Below, piece by piece: positions 18,361 to 27,943 of a DNA stretch of 64,000 nucleotides. The DNA lies in assembly GCA_024398835.1 (NCBI GenBank), contig JAKSIK010000011.1, positions 1 to 64,000 on the forward strand, in the 5' to 3' direction. The DNA comes from Fibrobacter sp. (GTDB taxonomy: Bacteria; Fibrobacterota; Fibrobacteria; Fibrobacterales; Fibrobacteraceae). The number at the start of each line of letters is the position of its first letter. Position 1 is the stretch's first letter. Under the pieces are notes generated by a model, which ran no database searches, had not been told where the DNA came from, and saw nothing but the letters and a program-made list of their open reading frames with translations. A program made the translations under genes and the position numbers.

Positions 18361-21300
18361 TCAGCGGACGTTCACACGCTTGGCGGTGTAGCCGTTCTTG
18401 ACGATGTACACGCCGGCGCTGGGGAGAGCGAAGGTGAAGTTGGCAGCGGTCGCCACAACCGTCTTCACCCTGTTGCCCTGCATGTCAAAGACGTTCACGA
18501 TGGAGTTCGGGCGGGCGCCAGCGATGGAGACCATCTTTCCGGAGGCGGTGACGCTGAACTGCGGCAGTTGAGCCTGGGCAACAACGGCATCCTTCTTGCT
18601 ATCCTTCTCAAAGGTTGCAGTAAGTTTTTCAGCCTTCATCACCGTGATTGCGCGCTTTGCATCCTTGACGCCGTCGCTCCACTTGACAAACTTGTAGCCC
18701 TTCTTCGCAGTAGCAGAAATTTCGACCTTCGTGCCGTATTCGTACGTTCCAGCACCTGTCACAGTTCCCATGGTTTTATCGTTTACGGCAACCGTGATGG
18801 CGTACTTCTTCACGTCGCTTAACTCATACTTATGCGGGCCAAAGACCTTGAGATACGGGTAGTAGAGGGTATCTCGCTTGACATTTTCACTTACCGCGCC
18901 AACAACCCAAGCAGTCGTATCCAATTTCAGGGACGTTCCAGCAGCAAGTTCGGCACTAGTTTTACCCCCGACATTTTCAACATCTTCGCCAGAACCCAAA
19001 GCATTCCCCGTATAGAAATCCGTATTGAAGTAGGCATTGCTGATAATGGCACTGTTGTCGAAGCCAACTACGCCGCCGGCAATAGTAAACCTCGGTCCAC
19101 TCACGGAACCCATGTTGTACACATTGCTGACGGAACCTTTGTTGTCAACACCCCCAACCACGCCACCAACATAAAGATCTGTCCCGCTCACGGAGCCAGT
19201 ATTGTACATATTGCCGACGAAGCTAGCATCGTTATACCCAATTACACCGCCGACAAATTTTCCCCCACTTACAGCACCCGTATTATAGACTTTATCAACC
19301 TGGCCTTTATCACGAACATGACCAACCACACCACCGATAACGAGGGAACCTCTTACAGTACCCGTATTATAACTATCCATGACTTTACCAACACTGGTCC
19401 CGGCAACGCCGCCCACATTTTCTTTTCCACTCACAGAACCCATATTGTCGCTATCCGCGACTTTACCAACATTGACTCCAACAATGCCACCCACATTTTC
19501 TTTTCCACTCACAATACTCTTGCTATAAACATTGCTGACTTCACCTTCAGCAACCAACCCAACAACAGCGCCGACTGCTCCCAGGCCCCTGAAATAGGAA
19601 TCCTCAACGCCAACATTTTTTACGACAGCTCCATCCAAAATCCCAAATACGCCGACAAAAGCGGTAGTGTCATCATTAAAATACAACCCGCTGATTGATT
19701 TGCCATTGCCGTCGAATGTCCCTGTATATGGTTTTTCATTCGTTCCAATCGGGGTCCAGGCCATGGGTTTAGCGCTTGCATGCGTATTTTTGAACGCATC
19801 CACATCAAAGTTTCCATCGCTTTTAACGTTGGCATTATCCATGCCCAGCAGATTCTCGTTCACCACGATATCTGCCGTCAACTTGGCATCGACATCCGTC
19901 ACGCCAAATTCACTTACCAGTCTTGCAAAATTCTTGAGGTCGTCCGCATTCGCAATCTGAATGACGTTGTCAACAACCTTGAACTCCAAAGCCGTTATCT
20001 TGTATTGGAAATCTGCGAAAATTTCTAGATAGGGGAAACTGGCGGTCAATTTTCCGGTTTTCTTGTCGTAAGCTAAATTGCCGGCCACCCACTCTGGACC
20101 TAAATCAATTGCGATAAGTTCGGCAGTCGTTATACCATCAACATTTTCAATACTTCCACTCTGATTTTCACCCAAAGCATTCCCTGCATAAAAATCCGTA
20201 TTGTAGTAGGCATTTTTGACGGTGCCTATGGATAGAAACCCGACCACGCCGCCGACTTCGCCCCGTCCACTCACCGCGCCAGTGTTGTAAACCATGTTGA
20301 CGGTGCCATCCATATTTGTCCCGACCACGCCGCCAACAGTGGAATTTCCGCTAACCGCGCCAGTGTTGTAAACGTTGCTGATGGTGCCAAAAAAATTCTG
20401 TCCGACCACGCCGCCAACCCAGTTTTCTCCACTCACCGCGCCAGTGTTGTAAACGTTGCTGACGGAGCTCCAATTACGCCCGACCACGCCGCCGACATAA
20501 GTTCTTCCACTCACAGTGCCAGTGTTGTAAACGTTGCTGACGGTGCCATTACTCTCCCCGACCACGCCGCCAGCTTCATGTTGACCTTTGATATAGGAAT
20601 CCACCACACCCACATTCTGGACTTTCCCTTTATTATACCCGAACAGGCCCACGTAGTCCGCATTTCCATCGTTGAAGTACAGCCCACTGATGACATGAGC
20701 ATTCCCTTCGGCATCCTTGCCATCAAATGTTCCTGTGTATGGTGTTGATTCCGTCCCAATGGGGGTCCACTTGACGAACTTGCTGGTGTCAGCCTCATTC
20801 AAGGTCCCATCTGCCTTGAGCACACCTTCGTTCACCACGATGTCTGCCGTCAACTTGCCGTTAACAGCAGTATTGCCTGCATTTACAAACTCGGCGAACT
20901 TGAGAAGTTCATCGGCATTGCTGATTTCAACCTCTGTCGCATTGGGATCAATTTCGATAAATGTCGGAGCTGTTCCCACGCCTTTCAAACTCGGAAATAC
21001 GGACTTCAGCCAACCATTAGAAGTAGTTTTATAACCCGCAACCCACACACCAACGTGGTCATCAAGTTGTCTCCCAATATTTTCTTCGAAAAATTCTTCA
21101 CGCAGCAACTCTTTAGTGCCATCAATTGGATGATCGTCGCAACCTGGACACAGCCCCCACTCAATACTGAAGTAGGCTTTATTGACGGTGCCGTTGTTAT
21201 TCCCGACCACTCTGCCAACATTGGTATTTCCAATCACGGTGCCAGTGTTGTAAACGCTGCTGACGGTGCCAGCATTAAATCCGACCACGCCGCCAACATT

Positions 21301-21924
21301 GGTATTTCCAATCACGGTGCCAGTGTTGTAAACGTTGCTGACGGTACCATCATTATTCCCGACCACGCCGCCGACTTCGCCCAGTCCACTCACCACGCCA
21401 GTGTTGTAAACGTTGCTGATGGTGCCATACTCATTCCACCCGACCACGCCGCCAACTGCAGATCTTCCCCTAAAGTAGGAATCCTCCACGCCCACGTTCT
21501 GAACTTTCGTATTTTCACCAATATCTCTGAACAGGCCCACGAAGTCCGCAGACCCATTATTAAAGTACAGCCCACTGATGGTATATCCGTTGCCATCAAA
21601 CGTTCCATCATAACCCAAAATCGGGGTCCACGGTTTAAAGTTGGAACCGTCACCATTCAAAGATCCGTCAGCCTTGAGCACGGATTCGCCCTCGCCACAA
21701 GCGTTCACGCAGATGTCCGCAGTCAACCTGCCGTTGATGCCAGTCTCGCCGCCATTAACCATCTCGGCAAACTTGTAGAGGTCGCCGCAGGTGCCAATCT
21801 GATAGACCCCTTCAATCTCCGTGAGATTCGCGGGCATCGCGCACGGGTCTTCATCCTCAGCAAAAACCGCCGTCGAAAAAACAGCCATCATGGCAAACAA
21901 CACTGCACGAACCATCTTTTTCAT
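18361..21924 (-). CDS. Secreted GLUG-repeat protein, three-module member
   Basis: Paralogue of the flanking genes, 1187 residues, with the same signal peptide and the same terminal sorting-like tail. Three modules start at CGDLYKFAEMVNGG, ISNADELLKFAEFVNAG and IANADDLKNFARLVSEFG, each followed by GLUG rows. Several cysteines occur near residue 290 (EWGLCPGCDDHP). The segment FADFQYKITALEFKVVDN and about 330 bp around it (19888-20222) are almost identical to 24476-24812 in the next gene, showing exchange of blocks between paralogues. Role unknown; surface display or secretion is likely from the signal peptide and tail. Confidence 0.85.
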   Translation of the reverse strand: MKKMVRAVLFAMMAVFSTAVFAEDEDPCAMPANLTEIEGVYQIGTCGDLYKFAEMVNGGETGINGRLTADICVNACGEGESVLKADGSLNGDGSNFKPWTPILGYDGTFDGNGYTISGLYFNNGSADFVGLFRDIGENTKVQNVGVEDSYFRGRSAVGGVVGWNEYGTISNVYNTGVVSGLGEVGGVVGNNDGTVSNVYNTGTVIGNTNVGGVVGFNAGTVSSVYNTGTVIGNTNVGRVVGNNNGTVNKAYFSIEWGLCPGCDDHPIDGTKELLREEFFEENIGRQLDDHVGVWVAGYKTTSNGWLKSVFPSLKGVGTAPTFIEIDPNATEVEISNADELLKFAEFVNAGNTAVNGKLTADIVVNEGVLKADGTLNEADTSKFVKWTPIGTESTPYTGTFDGKDAEGNAHVISGLYFNDGNADYVGLFGYNKGKVQNVGVVDSYIKGQHEAGGVVGESNGTVSNVYNTGTVSGRTYVGGVVGRNWSSVSNVYNTGAVSGENWVGGVVGQNFFGTISNVYNTGAVSGNSTVGGVVGTNMDGTVNMVYNTGAVSGRGEVGGVVGFLSIGTVKNAYYNTDFYAGNALGENQSGSIENVDGITTAELIAIDLGPEWVAGNLAYDKKTGKLTASFPYLEIFADFQYKITALEFKVVDNVIQIANADDLKNFARLVSEFGVTDVDAKLTADIVVNENLLGMDNANVKSDGNFDVDAFKNTHASAKPMAWTPIGTNEKPYTGTFDGNGKSISGLYFNDDTTAFVGVFGILDGAVVKNVGVEDSYFRGLGAVGAVVGLVAEGEVSNVYSKSIVSGKENVGGIVGVNVGKVADSDNMGSVSGKENVGGVAGTSVGKVMDSYNTGTVRGSLVIGGVVGHVRDKGQVDKVYNTGAVSGGKFVGGVIGYNDASFVGNMYNTGSVSGTDLYVGGVVGGVDNKGSVSNVYNMGSVSGPRFTIAGGVVGFDNSAIISNAYFNTDFYTGNALGSGEDVENVGGKTSAELAAGTSLKLDTTAWVVGAVSENVKRDTLYYPYLKVFGPHKYELSDVKKYAITVAVNDKTMGTVTGAGTYEYGTKVEISATAKKGYKFVKWSDGVKDAKRAITVMKAEKLTATFEKDSKKDAVVAQAQLPQFSVTASGKMVSIAGARPNSIVNVFDMQGNRVKTVVATAANFTFALPSAGVYIVKNGYTAKRVNVR

Positions 21925-21955
21925 CGATTCTCCTTTATGCGGGGAACTATCGCCT

Positions 21956-21963
21956 CAAATATA
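21956..21963 (-). promoter_or_regulatory. TAnnTTTG promoter-like box for GLUG gene 2
   Basis: The minus strand reads TATATTTG, 31 nt upstream of the ATG, within the duplicated intergenic repeat. Confidence 0.55.
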
Positions 21964-21972
21964 GGTAAATAA

Positions 21973-22005
21973 GCCGAGATTCTCATACATTCACGGGACC
22001 TCGGC
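21973..22005 (-). terminator. Possible terminator of GLUG gene 3
   Basis: Second copy of the GCCGAG/CTCGGC hairpin followed by TTATTT on the minus strand. Tentative. Confidence 0.35.
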
Positions 22006-22032
22006 AAAAGTTTGGAACTAAACGGTTGCGAA

Positions 22033-25000
22033 TCAGCGGACGTTCACACGCTTGGCGGTGTAGCCGTTCTTGACGATGTACACGCCGGCGCTGGGGAGAG
22101 CGAAGGTGAAGTTGGCAGCGGTCGCCACAACCGTCTTCACCCTGTTGCCCTGCATGTCAAAGACGTTCACGATGGAGTTCGGGCGGGCGCCAGCGATGGA
22201 GACCATCTTTCCGGAGGCGGTGACGCTGAACTGCGGCAGTTGAGCCTGGGCGATGATGGATTCCTTCTGGCTGCTGCTGGATTTTGCCTCGCTAGAGCTG
22301 GACTTCGCTTCAGAAGAACTGGACTTCGCGGAACTCGAAGAGCTCTTTGCGGAACTGGAACTACTCGGAATGGCCTCGAAATTGGCCGTATAGGTTTCTG
22401 CCTTAGTCACGGTAATCGTACGGGCGGCCGTCTTCACGTCGTCTTCCCAGTCGGTAAACTTGTAGCCCTCATTCGCGGTGGCTGAAAGTTTCACAGTCGT
22501 ACCGTATTCGTACTCGCCAGCACCCGTCACAGAGCCCATTGCCTTATCGTTTACGGCCACCGTGATGGAGTATTTCTTCACATCGCTCAATACATACTCG
22601 TGTGGGCCAAAGACCTTGAGATACGGGTAGTAGAGGGTGTCTTGCTTGACATTTTCACTTACCGCGCCGACAACCCAAAAATCTGCATCGAGGACAACGT
22701 CCGTTCCAGCAGCAAGTTCGGCACTAGTTTTGCCCCCGACATTTTCAACATCTTCGCCAGAACCCAAAGCATTCCCCGTAAAGAAATCCGTATTGAAGTA
22801 GGCGTTGCTGATAGTGACGCTGTAGTCGAAGCCGACTACGCCGCCGATAGTAAACCTCGTTCCACCCACGGAACCCATGTTGTACACATTGCTGACGGAA
22901 CCTTTGTTGTCAACACCCCCAACCACGCCACCGACATAATTCCCTGTCACGCTCACGGAGCCAGTGTTGTACGCGTTGCTGACGACACCCGCATCAATAT
23001 ACCCGGCCACGCCGCCGACATAGTTTCCACCTTCCACAATGCCAGTGTTGTACACGTTGTCGACTTCGCCAGATTCGCAGAAACCAACCACACTGCCGAC
23101 ATAGTCGCCTCCCCTGAAATAGGAATCCTCCACGCCCACGTTCTGGACTTGCGCATTTTCACCGATGCTCCCAAACAGGCCCACGGAATCCGCAGTTTCA
23201 TCATTGAAGTACAGCCCGCTGATGATATGAGCATTCCCTTCGGCATCCTTGCCATCAAATGTCCCTGTGTATGTTTTTTTTGCCGTTCCAATGGGAGTCC
23301 ACTGCGTGAAGTTGGAACCGTCTCCATTCAAGGTCCCATCAGCCTTGAGCACGCTTTCGCCTTCGCCGCAGACGTTCAGACAGATGTCCGCCGTCAACCT
23401 GCCGTTGATACTAGTAGCACCACTGTTCACGAGCTGAGCAAAACATTTGAGTTCCAGGGCGTTACTGATTTCGTAATAACCGTCTGCATTCGGCTGGAAT
23501 CCGGTATACTCAATTTCTGGCTGCGTGCCCACATCTTTGAGCCCCGGTAATTCGAGCAACAGTTTTCCATTGCGCACAACAGGTTCTCCAGGCCCGGCAT
23601 TCCAAATTTCACCGGAGAAACCCGCAGGCAGCGTTGTACCGGCAAGTTCGGCAGTAGTTTTGCCTTCAACATTTTCATACTCACATTCTCCAGCACATGT
23701 TCCAACAGCACTCCCTGTATAAGAATCCGTATTGTAATAAGCGTTTTCGACGATGCCATCAAAAAAAATCCACCCGACCACGCCGCCGACTCTGTCTTCA
23801 CCACTCACCGCGCCAGTGTTGTAAACGTTGCTGACGGTGCCTCCCATATTCCACCCGACCACGCCACCAACTTCCCACACTCCGCTCACCGCGCCAGTGT
23901 TGTAAACGTTGCTGATGGAGCTACTCTGATTCTTTCCAACCACACCGCCGACACCATCTTCTCCACTCAACGCGCCAGTGTTGTAAACGTTGCTGACAGT
24001 GCCATCATTATTCCCGACCACGCCGCCGACATAACTTTTTCCACTCACCGTGCCAGTGTTGTAAACGTTGCTGACAGTGCCACCATTATTCCCGACCACG
24101 CCGCCGACATTATCTCCACCACTCACCGCGCCAGTGTTGTAAACATTGCTGATGACACCCACATTATGTCCGACCACGCCACCGACATAATTCTTCCCCA
24201 ATATATACGAATCCACCACACCCACGTTCTGGATTTTTGCACCAATGCCAATGTACCCGAACAGGCCCGCGTAATTCACATTTTCATCGTTGAAGTACAG
24301 CCCACTGATGACATGTCCTGCGCCATCAAATGTTCCTGTATATGGTTTTTCTGCCGTTCCAATGGGAGTCCACTGCGTGAAGTTGGAACCGTCTCCATTC
24401 AAGGTTCCGTCTGCCTTGAGCACGCTTTCGCCTTCGCCGCAGGCGTTCAGGCAGATGTCTGCCGTCAGTTTTGCATTAACATCCGTCACACCAAATTCAC
24501 TTACCAGTCTTGCAAAATCCTTGAGGTCGTCCGCATTCGCAATCTGAATGACGTTGTCAACAACCTTGAACTCCAAAGCCGTTATCTTGTATTGGAAATC
24601 TGCGAAAATTTCTAGATAGGGGAAACTGGCGGTCAATTTTCCGGTTTTCTTGTCGTAAGCTAAATTGCCGGCCACCCACTCTGGACCTAAATCAATTGCG
24701 ATAAGTTCGGCAGTCGTTATACCATCAACATTTTCAATACTTCCACTCTTATTTTCACCCAAAGCATTCCCTGCATAAAAATCCGTATTGTAGTAGGCAT
24801 TTTCGACGGTGCCACCATTATTCCCGACCACGCCGCCGACTTCGTCCAGTCCACTCACCGCGCCAGTGTTGTAAACGTTGCTGACGGTACCATCTATATT
24901 CCACCCGACCACTCCACCAACTTTGACGTTTCCGCTCACCGCGCCAGTGTTGTAAACATTGCTGACGGTGCTGTTGCCCGCATTAAATCCGACCACGCCG

Positions 25001-26661
25001 CCGACTTCCACCCATCCACTCACCGCACCAGTATTGTACACATTGCTGATGGTGCGTTTGTTACATCCGACCACACCGCCAACTTCGTCACTTCCACTCA
25101 CCGCGCCAGTATTGTAGACATTGCTGACGGTGCCTTTGTTACATCCGACCACACCGCCAACATAATACCTTCCCCTGATATAGGAATCCACCACACCCAC
25201 ATTCTGGACTATCCCTTCATTATACTTGAACAGGCCCACGTAATTCACATCTTCATCGCTGAAGTACAGCCCACTGATTCTTTTCCCATTGCCATCAAAA
25301 GTCCCTTCATATGGTTTTTCTACCGTTCCAATCGGGATCCACTGCGTGAAGTTGGAACCGTCTCCATTCAAGGTCCCGTCTGCCTTGAGCACGGATTCAC
25401 CTTCGCCGCAAGCGTTCAGGCAGATGTCTGCCGTCAACTTGGCGTTGAGAGTAGTATTGCCGGCATTTACAAGCTCGGCGAACTTGAGAAGTTCTTCAAC
25501 ATTGCTGATTTCAACCTCTGTCGCATTGGGGTCAAGTTCGATAAATGTCGGAGCAGTCCCCACGCCCTTCAAACTCGGGAAGGCGTATTTCCTCCAACCA
25601 TTGGAAATAGAGTCATAACCAGCGACCCACACTCCATCAGAATTTTCAAACGCCAGCGCTACATCAAGTGCTGCAAGTTCGGCAGTTGTCTTGCCAGTGG
25701 TGCCCTCGATTGGGTTACGGCAATGTTCGCAACGCATGTCTGTATTGTAGTAGGCGTTGCTGACGATGCCACCATTGTCTCCGACCACATCGCCAACACG
25801 ATTATCTCCACGATCATCTCCACTCACCGCACCAGTGTTGTAAACGTTGCTGACGGTACCATCTATATTCCACCCGACCACGCCGCCGACTCCGTCTTCT
25901 CCGCTCACCGCACCAGTGTTGTAAACGTTGCTGACGGTTCCGCTAAGATTATAACCGACCACACCACCAACAACGTAGGAATTTCCACTCACAGCACCCG
26001 TATTGTAGCTGTTGCTAACAGTCCCTTTATTATTATAGCCAACCACGCCGCCGACATACACATCACCATTCACGGAACCCATGTTGTAAACGTTGCTGAC
26101 GGTGCCTGAGTTATCCCCGACCACGCCGCCGACTCTGCCGTCTCTTATTCCACTCACCACACCAGTGTTGTAAACGTTGCTGATGGTGCCACCCGCATTA
26201 TGTCCGACCACGCCGCCGACAGTACATGCTCCCCTGATAAAGGAATTCACCACACCCACATTCTGGACTTTCGCATCATAATCTATGATTCCGAACAGGC
26301 CCACGCCATCTGCGTTTTCATCGTTGAAGTACAATCTTCTGATGACATGAGCATTTTCTTCTGCATCCTTGCCATCAAATGTCCCTTTATATGGTTTTTC
26401 ATACGTCCCAATCGGGGTCCACTGTTTTGAGTAACTGCCGTTCAAATCAATGTCCGCCGTCAACCGGCCATTGATGCCAGTCTCGCCGCCATTAACCATT
26501 GCGGCAAACTTGTAGAGGTCGCCGCAGGTGCCAATCTGATAGACCCCTTCAATCTCCGTGAGATTCGCGGGCATCGCGCACGGGTCTTCATCCTCAGCAA
26601 AAACCGCCGTCGAAAAAACAGCCATCATGGCAAACAACACTGCACGAACCATCTTTTTCAT
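22033..26661 (-). CDS. Secreted GLUG-repeat protein, four-module member
   Basis: Largest paralogue, 1542 residues from the ATG at 26661. That start matches the other two genes and has AAAGGAG 6 nt upstream; a longer in-frame extension would precede the signal peptide and is rejected. Four modules begin at CGDLYKFAAMVNGG, ISNVEELLKFAELVNAG, IANADDLKDFARLVSEFG and ISNALELKCFAQLVNSG, followed by many GLUG rows. Unlike its paralogues it has a serine-rich linker (SSSSSAKSSSS type) between the InlB-like repeat and the sorting-like tail. Such linkers are common in Fibrobacter secreted proteins. The first in transcription order, it has its own distinct upstream region. Confidence 0.85.
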   Translation of the reverse strand: MKKMVRAVLFAMMAVFSTAVFAEDEDPCAMPANLTEIEGVYQIGTCGDLYKFAAMVNGGETGINGRLTADIDLNGSYSKQWTPIGTYEKPYKGTFDGKDAEENAHVIRRLYFNDENADGVGLFGIIDYDAKVQNVGVVNSFIRGACTVGGVVGHNAGGTISNVYNTGVVSGIRDGRVGGVVGDNSGTVSNVYNMGSVNGDVYVGGVVGYNNKGTVSNSYNTGAVSGNSYVVGGVVGYNLSGTVSNVYNTGAVSGEDGVGGVVGWNIDGTVSNVYNTGAVSGDDRGDNRVGDVVGDNGGIVSNAYYNTDMRCEHCRNPIEGTTGKTTAELAALDVALAFENSDGVWVAGYDSISNGWRKYAFPSLKGVGTAPTFIELDPNATEVEISNVEELLKFAELVNAGNTTLNAKLTADICLNACGEGESVLKADGTLNGDGSNFTQWIPIGTVEKPYEGTFDGNGKRISGLYFSDEDVNYVGLFKYNEGIVQNVGVVDSYIRGRYYVGGVVGCNKGTVSNVYNTGAVSGSDEVGGVVGCNKRTISNVYNTGAVSGWVEVGGVVGFNAGNSTVSNVYNTGAVSGNVKVGGVVGWNIDGTVSNVYNTGAVSGLDEVGGVVGNNGGTVENAYYNTDFYAGNALGENKSGSIENVDGITTAELIAIDLGPEWVAGNLAYDKKTGKLTASFPYLEIFADFQYKITALEFKVVDNVIQIANADDLKDFARLVSEFGVTDVNAKLTADICLNACGEGESVLKADGTLNGDGSNFTQWTPIGTAEKPYTGTFDGAGHVISGLYFNDENVNYAGLFGYIGIGAKIQNVGVVDSYILGKNYVGGVVGHNVGVISNVYNTGAVSGGDNVGGVVGNNGGTVSNVYNTGTVSGKSYVGGVVGNNDGTVSNVYNTGALSGEDGVGGVVGKNQSSSISNVYNTGAVSGVWEVGGVVGWNMGGTVSNVYNTGAVSGEDRVGGVVGWIFFDGIVENAYYNTDSYTGSAVGTCAGECEYENVEGKTTAELAGTTLPAGFSGEIWNAGPGEPVVRNGKLLLELPGLKDVGTQPEIEYTGFQPNADGYYEISNALELKCFAQLVNSGATSINGRLTADICLNVCGEGESVLKADGTLNGDGSNFTQWTPIGTAKKTYTGTFDGKDAEGNAHIISGLYFNDETADSVGLFGSIGENAQVQNVGVEDSYFRGGDYVGSVVGFCESGEVDNVYNTGIVEGGNYVGGVAGYIDAGVVSNAYNTGSVSVTGNYVGGVVGGVDNKGSVSNVYNMGSVGGTRFTIGGVVGFDYSVTISNAYFNTDFFTGNALGSGEDVENVGGKTSAELAAGTDVVLDADFWVVGAVSENVKQDTLYYPYLKVFGPHEYVLSDVKKYSITVAVNDKAMGSVTGAGEYEYGTTVKLSATANEGYKFTDWEDDVKTAARTITVTKAETYTANFEAIPSSSSSAKSSSSSAKSSSSEAKSSSSEAKSSSSQKESIIAQAQLPQFSVTASGKMVSIAGARPNSIVNVFDMQGNRVKTVVATAANFTFALPSAGVYIVKNGYTAKRVNVR

Positions 26662-26724
26662 CGATTCTCCTTTATGCGGGGACATATCATACGATTCTAA
26701 TAAGAATATCGTTTGTAGAGGACT

Positions 26725-26732
26725 TGAATATA
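26725..26732 (-). promoter_or_regulatory. Variant promoter-like box for GLUG gene 3
   Basis: The minus strand reads TATATTCA, a two-base deviation at the 3' end from TAnnTTTG, 63 nt upstream of the ATG. The upstream region differs from that of the other two paralogues. Confidence 0.3.
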
Positions 26733-26813
26733 GCATAATATGAATTTTGTCGAGGCGAGTGAAACGACCGAGCCGAAGTACTAATTATGAAGCATAGATT
26801 AAACGACACAGTC

Positions 26814-26842
26814 AAATAAATGTCAAATTTTGACATTTATTT
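26814..26842. promoter_or_regulatory. 14+14 bp near-perfect palindrome
   Basis: AAATAAATGTCAAA and its exact complement are separated by one T. It lies between the FISUMP lipoprotein gene and GLUG gene 3. On the minus strand it could end the lipoprotein transcript. The absence of a loop equally suits a dimeric-regulator operator upstream of the GLUG genes. Confidence 0.6.
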
Positions 26843-26938
26843 TTTTAAGATGGGATGGTTAGACTGTTTGTGGCGGTCACCTTTTCCAGGGGCTTCGCCC
26901 TTGGGGAAGCAAGCATGTTCCTGCTACACTCGCTCCAC

Positions 26939-27778
26939 TTAGTCGCGGAGACACCGAACGGAGAACGCAATGTCCTTATTGTAGCTGTTCACCTCCACGT
27001 ACGAGTAGTCGTGGACGAAGAGCTCGTAGTAGGCGCCGCCGTTATCGCTCTCAGTAGACGACCAGAAGTCGGCGCTGTAGCCGGCTTCGCCGAAATCGCC
27101 ACTTCTGTCCCGGCCACCTGCAGGGAGCACCGCAAAACCGTAGGCATCCCTATCGGCTTCATCGCCCGTCTGCGAAACCCAGCCAGATGCAGTCTTCAAA
27201 GCAGTTCCAACATTGTTTGAACCGACTTCATTACCGACGTAGGAGAACAAGGTCTCCCATTCCGCCTTGCTGGGCAGGTGCCAGCCACTGGGGCAAGTTT
27301 CTACTGCCGCAGCCCAGGTGTACAAGCGACCGTACGTATCGCAGTTGTCCTGGTCATCACCGTAGCAATAACTCTTCGCGGTTTCATGATTGTATGCATA
27401 GTTCAGATTCTGCGCCATCCAGGTCTGGGCTTTTGTACCCTCGCCAATGACCACCACCTTGTACACCTGGTCGTCGCGGGTGTCCAGGATTTCGCCGTAG
27501 GTAAAACCGCTCTTCAGATATGTAGACGGAGCGGCGTCCCTGCAGTTGTGGCCCGCAGGGCAGCTTTTCTCATAATACCCCGCCGACATCACTTCCGCCA
27601 CCGCTTCGCTGGAGGAACTTTCCTGCATACCGTCATTTGGAGAACTCGAAGTGTTCGTGGCAATCGAAGAAGAACTGTTTTCTTCACTAGCTTCAGGACC
27701 GCTGGAGCTGTCGTCACCGCAGGCGGTAAACAGAGTGAATGTCGCGAAAATCGCAGATGTGAGGAACAGTTTTTTCAT
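26939..27778 (-). CDS. FISUMP-domain lipoprotein
   Basis: Predicted lipoprotein of 279 residues. The signal peptide ends with a lipobox around Cys20 (TLFTACGDD). A serine-rich spacer (about 24-70) follows, then the Fibrobacter paralogous domain: FTYGEILDTRDDQVYKVV, AQTWMAQNLNYAY, YGRLYTWAAAVETCPSGWHLPSKAEWETL, and the C-terminal YSADFWSSTE...FSVRCLRD. This family is highly expanded in Fibrobacter succinogenes and its function is unknown. Cysteine pairs within the domain probably form disulfides. A TATATTTG box lies 29 nt upstream. Confidence 0.9.
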   Translation of the reverse strand: MKKLFLTSAIFATFTLFTACGDDSSSGPEASEENSSSSIATNTSSSPNDGMQESSSSEAVAEVMSAGYYEKSCPAGHNCRDAAPSTYLKSGFTYGEILDTRDDQVYKVVVIGEGTKAQTWMAQNLNYAYNHETAKSYCYGDDQDNCDTYGRLYTWAAAVETCPSGWHLPSKAEWETLFSYVGNEVGSNNVGTALKTASGWVSQTGDEADRDAYGFAVLPAGGRDRSGDFGEAGYSADFWSSTESDNGGAYYELFVHDYSYVEVNSYNKDIAFSVRCLRD

Positions 27779-27806
27779 GGGGACATCCTTTTATGAAGAT
27801 ACGCGC

Positions 27807-27814
27807 CAAATATA
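27807..27814 (-). promoter_or_regulatory. TAnnTTTG promoter-like box for FISUMP lipoprotein
   Basis: The minus strand reads TATATTTG, 28 nt upstream of the ATG. Confidence 0.55.
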
Positions 27815-27931
27815 GAAAATCCCAGTACCCCTACCACATAAACTTTTTAGGGATAGGGGGTAGAGAAAAGAGGTTTATGCTTTAAAAAAGAGACTTAATA
27901 TAAAGACCTAACCAATCCCTTGGCATTTTTT

Positions 27932-27939
27932 TATACTTG
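27932..27939 (+). promoter_or_regulatory. Promoter-like box 4 nt before a start codon
   Basis: TATACTTG, one mismatch to TAnnTTTG, ends 4 nt before the ATG at 27944. The same arrangement occurs before the next gene and before nspC, implying a transcript that starts at or next to the ATG. Confidence 0.5.
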
Positions 27940-27943
27940 TTCC

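Larger units (their letters stand above)
21925..22032. repeat. 108-bp intergenic repeat, copy 2
   Basis: Identical to 18253-18360, holding the same ribosome-binding site, promoter-like box and hairpin. Confidence 0.95.

Noticed and set aside
15721..26661. Possible CRISPR-like array because of regular short repeats
   Set aside because: The repeats are in-frame protein repeats of varying length and sequence, without uniform spacers.
26878..26938. GC-rich hairpin (GGGC/GCCC) after the first FISUMP gene as a terminator
   Set aside because: Stem is only 4 bp and no T tract follows on the relevant strand.
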